From Sweltsa coloradensis (taxonomy: Eukaryota; Arthropoda; Insecta; Plecoptera; Chloroperlidae), in the NCBI GenBank assembly GCA_024449915.1, contig JAMZAV010000112.1, positions 992,001-1,056,000 of the forward strand: 64,000 bases of DNA. The letters run 5' to 3'. Position 1 is the first letter of the stretch; every line of letters begins with the position of its first letter. Shown piece after piece: positions 58,675-64,000 of this stretch. The notes beneath the pieces are model-generated. The model was given only the letters and a program-made list of their open reading frames with translations, had not been told where the DNA came from and did no database searches. The position numbers and the translations under genes were made by a program.

Positions 58675-59277
58675 AAAGTCATACGGTAAATAGTGTGTGT
58701 GAATAACGATTAATTCAACATATTTGTCCAATGGATGCGCAATATAACTTTATCGCTTTTGTTCATTCGTCATATGAGTGTTATTTATCATCCCAACACA
58801 GCATTTATGTTCAGCCTGCAGTAAACTACATTCAGGACGTAACGAACGTTTTTCATTCCGTTAAAAGTGATGTTTTTACCACTTGTGCATCACAAATTAT
58901 TGTAATTCCATTTCCATCGTTTTCATGTTTGGGAATGGATAATTTTTTTTTTTTTAAATCACTTGACCAAACAAATGACCAAAAAGGAAAAAAAACTATT
59001 AATCAACATTTATCCTACATTGTTTTCATTCTAAATAACGCCTGTTTTAAAATTAAAATTTCAGGTTAGTGTTATCCTGTGTCTGAAACTCAATCTTAAT
59101 GAAAGAGGCAGAATTTGTTTTCAGTATAAAATGAATGTAACTTATATAGATATATTGTTACAATTTGATACCACGCTTGTAGTTGGGTGGCTCAAATTAT
59201 TTGAAAAGTGGAGTTATAAGGGGCCCGCCTCCTCGGCCGCGATGTGTGCACGCCACTGGCTTCACACGGAATAGTAA
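58675..59277. other. Non-coding sequence
   Basis: A 112-residue frame (58731-59069, plus) shows no recognisable domain and contains a poly-phenylalanine/lysine stretch from a T9 run. No repeat identified. Confidence 0.4.
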
Positions 59278-59346
59278 TTGGATGAGCGTAGCGAGCGTAG
59301 CGAGCGAAGCGAAGATTCCATTCTACTACACTGGAGAAAAAAATCC

Positions 59347-59378
<32 letters not shown>

Positions 59379-60055
59379 GTATTTTTGTCTGTTTGTCCAC
59401 ACGATTCCGGCTAAACCGATACTCCGCTTGCGATGAAATTTTATGGAGACCTTTGAAATCTCTGAACTTAGAACTGCCACGTTTTTGAGCGCAATCGGAA
59501 TTTTTTTCCTAATGAAATCGCAATTTTACGATTTTTTTCAATTTTTAAAAAATTTCTTCGACTTATAACACCTACATGCTTTATCCGATTTTAATGATTT
59601 TTGCACAGAACCTTTATTTTATGAATTTAGATATTTTCGTGAAATTTGAGCGCAATTGAAAAAATATTTATCATAAAAATCGATATTTTACGGGTTTTTT
59701 CTTTTTTAAACAATTCTTTGACTTATAACACCTACATGCTTTATCCGATTGTAATGATTTTTTCGCAGAACCTTAATTTTATGAATTAATGTATTCGTGT
59801 TAAATTTGAGCGCAATCGAGAAATTATTTCTTATAAAAATCGCAATTTTACGATTTTTTTTTACAATTACGATTAATTAAAAACAAATTTAAAACAATGA
59901 AGTTAATTTTTTGTTTTATTTAATTTAATTTAAAAAAAATTTCAACTTAATAATGATTTTTCCACAGAACAACAGAAAATTCGCATAACACATGGCAGCT
60001 CAATGCACCAATTACGCTCATCCAACAACGCGGCGGGACTTAAGCGTTTTCCTAG
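59278..60055 (+). mobile_element. F1 element, copy F (best-preserved reference copy)
   Basis: TTGGATGAGCGTA at 59278-59290 is repeated exactly in reverse complement at 60013-60025. Bases 60026-60055 form the 3' tail: AACGC at 60027-60031 pairs with GCGTT at 60044-60048, and CCTAG ends the element. Flanks are ...AGTAA on the left and TTACC on the right, with no duplication. Internal order: GAGCG/AAGCG array, ACTACACTGG, poly-T, GTCTGTTTGTCC, ATTCCGGCTAAACCGATACT, GATGAAATTTTATGGAGACC, three core units of about 160 bp, a TTTAATTTAATT tract, and CAGAACAACAGAAAATTCGC. Confidence 0.88.
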
Positions 60056-61019
60056 TTACCTCTCTTCACATGCTATTTCTTCCTGGAAACTGAAGACATC
60101 AAAAGGAAGTCAACCACGCTCGTGAAGGCTGTGTATAATTCTGTTATTCTCCCGCGAACGACAGCCGTGTAACGTTCTAAGTAAATGCCGGGAGGTTTTA
60201 ATCCTTGAAGAGAACCTAAGACTTCAAGTGTACTTAAGTCAAAGGGATTAACTAACTATGTGGGGCTTCACTTGAGTCTCTCTCTCTCTCTCTATTATCT
60301 TACGAGGGTAATCGAGACGAGAAGACAGCGGGGATGGATGTTTTAAACGCGGAGGGTGAATTAAACCACCCTCGTAAAGACGAAGATGGTCAAGAGCTGG
60401 GGGTGGAAGAGAAATTGGACCCGCTATACATGAGTTCCTTCTAGTTTTCCCCTATTTCTCTAGGTTATTTACTGATTAGGCGTTTTCAGGGGGGGGGGGG
60501 GGCTAGACGCTGACTAACGGTAAAAGTTAAAACAGTCGGGGAAGTACGGCTATCTTCATCTATGTTTTTGTGTTGTTTTTGGGGTGAGATCTTATAAAAA
60601 CTTTTTGCTTTTGAAATTGTCAGAAAGTTAACACGAACTTTTCAAAAATGTGTTTTGTTGTTTTGATATTAGACTAAATCGAATTGTTTGATGTACCCCT
60701 ACTTGGTAGGAAATTACGTTAGTTGTCAACTGACATGCATATTGATCTTCAAAACATTTTTTTTCTCACTTTCCTTGCAAAAAAAACACCCCCAACTCCT
60801 CCTCTGATTTATTTTTGAAAAGTTTGGACGGAGTTAAAACTTACCGGTGGCAACCAATCAACACTTTGGCAAAGACATTTGAACCGAGCAAAATAGATGT
60901 TTTTATTCATATCTCAAGAATTTTTACATAACCCTGTGGTTTTGTTAGAACTAGGCTTACTAACTAAATGAAGAAAGCTATTTCAAATTTTTAAATCGTT
61001 TAATATTTTGATATGTAAA
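60056..61019. other. Non-coding sequence with TC and G14 runs
   Basis: A TC run lies at about 60278-60293 and a G14 run at 60489-60502. No gene or repeat family recognised. Confidence 0.45.
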
Positions 61020-61029
61020 ATAATTGTTA

Positions 61030-61260
61030 ACTAGGGAGCGTAGCTCACCAATATGCATCACTTTTTTATGTGCGTCCTTCCGTCTGTGTGGGTAACGCCT
61101 ACGATAAAAACCATAACATGATCTCCGATTGACATGATCGAATCTTTTTGGAACAAGGGAATTGAGATAGTCCCTAGAAACTTGGAATTGTGATGTTTGG
61201 CACCTCCACCATGATCTGGGTAAACTTTACTCCCGTTTAGGTACTCCCTTGCTGGCTAAT
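61030..61260 (+). repeat. Possible distant relative of the F1/F2 5' region
   Basis: GGGAGCGTAGCTCACC is followed by a T run, TGCGTCCTTCCGTCTGTGTG, ACGATAAAAACC and CTCCGATTGACATGATCG. The order (GAGCGTAGC, T run, GTCTGT, GAT.....AAACC, CTCCGATTG..ATGA) parallels the first 160 bp of F1. No 3' end was found. Confidence 0.35.
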
Positions 61261-62795
61261 TACTTTTATAAATAAAAACCACAATTATTAGTTTTTGAGA
61301 CTGCCTCCATAAAGTTGATAATTCCCACAAAATCATTTATGGTTCTATACAATCATTTTTCGGTCTTACTAAAACTACAAAAATTATGCCCGGTTGTGAT
61401 ATTAATACTAAGTTGTAGAGCGTAAGCCACATCGTTTAATGACCCTGCTAGAATAGCTGCAGCCTAACAGTAATGAGAGAAGTCCTTCGAGCATTGAACG
61501 AAGCTGTAGGAGTGTCTTCTCAAGGCAAAGACGTCAGATATGTCAAAGACATCGGATATCTAGTTCTTAAATGTCTTCTTGTCTTGTCACTCTCGATTCC
61601 ACATGGTCGGATTTTAATATACCCCTCCGTCAAGACTGTAATCCATAGCCAATGGGGGGGGGGGGGGGCAAAAACAAATGAAAGCTATAGTAGGCAGAAT
61701 GGGTTGCTTGGTTTGTTGGGCAAGTCCCCCTTCCCCTCACGACAAAAATCCAACGCGTTATTTTTGGGGAATTAAATGTATACTATCAATTTATTGATTA
61801 TCGATAAATTTTTCAATTTTATTCATGAATTTGTAATTTTAGTTTTGTATTATAGTAGTAGCAAAAATGAAATGGTTTATTTTGGTTTGGTTTTGGCGTT
61901 TATTTAGGCCAATACAAAAGGTTACATTTGTGCCAAATTTGAACACCTCTTCATAACTCTTAGTACGTCCCATTAATTGTGTCTTTGTATTTTTAATATA
62001 AAGCTACAGTGTTGTTATTCTGTAAAAAGAAACCAATATTATTCACATATAATACACAAATTGACATAAATGTACAAAATATTTACCTTCCTATTTTCAT
62101 TTCGAAAGCTATATTTATCGTTTTATTCGCATGTGTGATCTCTTCCCTCAAATGACTGTCTTAAATTTTAATCGATTATGTATGTTTTATTGTTTATGCG
62201 TCCAGCGAGAGAAAAATGAAAACATTATTAATGTATATTACAGAATGACAGAATAATCCAACATATCCAAATCAGGCCTCTAAAATATATACATTAATAA
62301 TTTATGAATATATAATCAATAATCATTATAATTATCACACATGTATGCGTTCAATTTTGAAATATTACAGTTGACTCCAAACTTAAAGATTGATTTTTCC
62401 CGGCTAACCCCGTTTAAATCGTGTGACACAGTTTTAAAAGATAAAAGGTTTAGTGTGGCGTGCACATTATACCCCATAGTGTTAATGATTTAAAATATAT
62501 CGTGCGTTTTAGTCGCGTCAAACTAGATTTAATCATATTAAACGTCCATAAAATATCTATACTTTTTCGTGGAGGTTCGTAGAGTTTATGACCTCTATAT
62601 AACAGCTGATAAGAATGCACGTTATTGATTATGGTGAAGTGTGGAGCTTTTAAAAACCGCATGACAGAACTTATCGCTTTCAACTGATATGATTCCGTAG
62701 ACTGCTTGGAAATATCGTTGTTGACTTGTGTAGGTTTATGACTATAGTTTGAAATATTGCTATACTTCGAAATAGTTTTAAAACAGTTTCATTAT
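61261..62795. other. Non-coding sequence with a G15 run
   Basis: G run at 61654-61668. The 100-residue frame at 61473-61775 reads through it and is unrecognised. The rest is AT-rich and featureless. Confidence 0.45.
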
Positions 62796-62797
62796 GG

Positions 62798-62890
62798 CTC
62801 AATTTGTAGGCTGTGTAACTCGCGCTATATGGAGGTCTCGGGTTCGATGTCGTCAACGTAAACTGACTGAGGGTTTTCCTCAGTCAAATA
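62798..62890 (+). mobile_element. tRNA-like SINE head followed by a hairpin
   Basis: TGGCTCAATTTGTAGGCTGT resembles an A-box region and GGGTTCGATGTC a B box (about 62840-62851). A perfect 9 bp stem with a 5-base loop (TGACTGAGG-GTTTT-CCTCAGTCA, 62864-62886) follows, then AAATAAAA. It may be a short SINE relic. Confidence 0.35.
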
Positions 62891-62956
62891 AAACATAGAT
62901 TGCCTGTGTGGAATTTCATTTCGGCCAACCTAAATTTTGTACTAGAACCAAAAAAA

Positions 62957-63047
62957 ATCCTGAACCTGAAATCCTGAACCTGAAATCCTGAACCTGAAAT
63001 CCTGAACCTGAAATCCTGAACCTGAAATCCTGAACCTGAAATCCTGA
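62957..63047. repeat. 14 bp tandem repeat, six perfect copies
   Basis: ATCCTGAACCTGAA repeats at 62957, 62971, 62985, 62999, 63013 and 63027, with a seventh partial copy at 63041. The minus frame at 62884-63066 is its translation. No spacers, so not a CRISPR. Confidence 0.95.
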
Positions 63048-63379
63048 TCGTAATTTCTTGATCCATTCAAAACAGTATTATGCACGACTGAAAATGTAGG
63101 TTCGTACTTTACAAACTACGCCTTGATAGATATGATTTTCGTACATAGACATGCCCAAAGGTGATGCCTATCTTCGATTCTTCGCACATGATTTGTTCTG
63201 CCAAGTTTGATCCAGTTTGGTCAACCGAAATATGTAAACATCGACCAAAATGAACATTTTATTGATCTTTTACCGAGATTTCGTAGAAAAATGTTGTAAA
63301 TTTAATCTCTATGCATTCGGAATAATAATATGTGAAAACAGAATCAAAATATATTTATTTTCCTGCATTTTATTCGAAA
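63048..63379. other. Non-coding sequence
   Basis: AT-rich, nothing recognised. Confidence 0.45.
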
Positions 63380-63640
63380 AGTAATTTATTTATTTATTTA
63401 TTTAATGTTTATTCTATTCAGTTAAAAAACTTATTTACAAAGTAGGACAACTAAGTATATCTAATTACATAAATGGAGACACAATCAAGAACTATTAAGT
63501 AAATTTTGAATTAGTAATATTACAACAACAATGCATAATAAGACCATAATCTTGGTAAACAAATTCAAATTGGATATTAAAACATTTAGTAACCAAATGT
63601 AAAATGAGGGAGAAAGAAAAAGGAAAAGTAAAGCAAAATT
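63380..63640 (-). mobile_element. Repeat R4, second long copy (probable LINE 3' end)
   Basis: A TTTATTTATTTATTTAAT tail at 63386-63404 is followed by TATTCTATTCAGTTA, ACAAAGTAGGACAACTAA, ATCTAATTACATA and ATTACAACAACAATGCAT. These are in the same order as at 23441-23640. No coding part remains. Confidence 0.5.
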
Positions 63641-63823
63641 GAAGTACTGCACTGGAGCTAGATTGATTGACATTGATTGTTATTAATCAGTATACTTGGA
63701 GCTTTGAGGGAGTGATATGACTTTAGTATTTGGACATTGTTCCAAGTCGACAAACCCCAAATGACGTAAGATGCATAATTGTCTGCATGGATGCACCAGT
63801 GCACTTCTTACTTGTTTTTCTAG
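63641..63823. other. Spacer, possible intron end
   Basis: Non-coding; the last 18 bases (TTCTTACTTGTTTTTCTAG) look like a polypyrimidine tract and 3' splice site. Confidence 0.25.
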
Positions 63824-63901
63824 GTTATCTTTCAAATTTACAAGCGCTATCTCGACAAAGGTGTAAAGAGGAAACCGGACATGATTTTATTCAAGCTGTA
63901 G
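63824..63901 (+). CDS. Possible terminal coding exon (uncertain)
   Basis: After a good 3' splice site (pyrimidine tract ending TTTTTCTAG at 63823) there is a 25-codon open frame to TAG at 63899-63901. It contains FQIYKRYLDKGVKRKPDM and ends MILFKL. Residue composition and codons (AAG, CGC, CTC, GAC, CCG) look more protein-like than the neighbouring AT-rich frames. I do not recognise the protein and cannot see an upstream exon in the window. The phase of the acceptor is unknown, so the frame is assumed. It could equally be chance. Confidence 0.2.
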   Translation, partial: VIFQIYKRYLDKGVKRKPDMILFKL

Positions 63902-64000
63902 GGTATACCTTATAATTTGAGGCCGTTTGATCGCTATCCGGAAGGTAATGTTTTATAATTTAATACTTTGCGAAGTAGATTTCACGTTATCTCTATTGGC
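63902..64000. other. Right edge of window
   Basis: Possible 3' UTR if the preceding exon is real; otherwise nothing is seen. Confidence 0.3.

Noticed and set aside
53431..60055. Classical DNA transposon (DDE) origin for F1/F2
   Set aside because: The inverted copy is not at the 3' terminus, the ends are followed by a stem and CTAG, and the nested insertion shows no target duplication.
59278..60055. Assigning F1 firmly to Helitron (A-T target) or Helentron (T-T target)
   Set aside because: Left flanks read A-TTGG or AT-TGG, so the first base is ambiguous by one T and the target dinucleotide cannot be settled from these copies.
62957..63047. CRISPR-like array
   Set aside because: The 14 bp units are directly adjacent with no spacers, and the context is eukaryotic.

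Overview
The window looks like a gene-poor, AT-rich, repeat-laden piece of an animal genome, most likely a marine invertebrate. The evidence is indirect: it holds tRNA-derived SINE heads with RNA polymerase III B boxes, the last part of a LINE reverse transcriptase followed by an (AAAT)n tail, several MITE-like elements with terminal inverted repeats, Helentron-like rolling-circle elements, long microsatellites, and a strong excess of the palindromic octamer TAGGCCTA. I see no operons, rRNA, CRISPR or bacterial-type genes. I cannot support any complete protein-coding gene. The coding traces are one LINE fragment (8970-9155), one weak LINE-like fragment (24204-24386, minus) and one possible terminal exon (63824-63901).

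Layout. 1-9.4 kb: a dispersed repeat (R3) split by a TTAA-flanked MITE, a foldback element beside an NRF1-type site, a SINE (SINE1) and a LINE 3' end. 9.97-15.15 kb: a 2.585 kb unit present twice in tandem; each unit holds a 1.64 kb inverted-repeat element carrying ten copies of a degenerate 16-mer (TGTCAAGACTGTTACT-like) on both strands. 15-27 kb: mostly unique non-coding sequence with two further R3 copies, a reverse SINE1 and a probable LINE tail. 27.8-29.5 kb: two head-to-head copies of a 780 bp element family (F1). 32.8-34.9 kb: a short tandem repeat, a divergent F1 relative and a second SINE family (SINE2). About 36.4-50.7 kb: a block whose texture changes abruptly to long runs of A, T, C and G; it looks like poorly corrected consensus and still contains recognisable but corrupted repeats, including a satellite of about 184 bp. 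51.0-51.35 kb: a hAT-like MITE. 53.4-60.06 kb: a cluster of four F1 elements (all plus) and three related F2 elements (all minus). 60-64 kb: mixed low-copy sequence, a 14 bp tandem repeat, a LINE-like tail and the possible exon.

The strongest biology is the F1/F2 family. Both have a 5' end beginning TTGRxxGAGCG, an inverted copy of that end placed about 30 bases inside the 3' end, a small AACGC/GCGTT stem, and a terminal GTTTTCCTAG. One F1 copy (D) sits inside the last six bases of another (C) with no target-site duplication, which fixes the ends and points to rolling-circle (Helentron/Helitron-type) insertion. The elements carry a tandem core of about 161 bp, the architecture known for Helentron-derived and bivalve pearl-type elements. 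The second item of interest is the 16-mer array in the 1.64 kb inverted-repeat element, for which I know no family.
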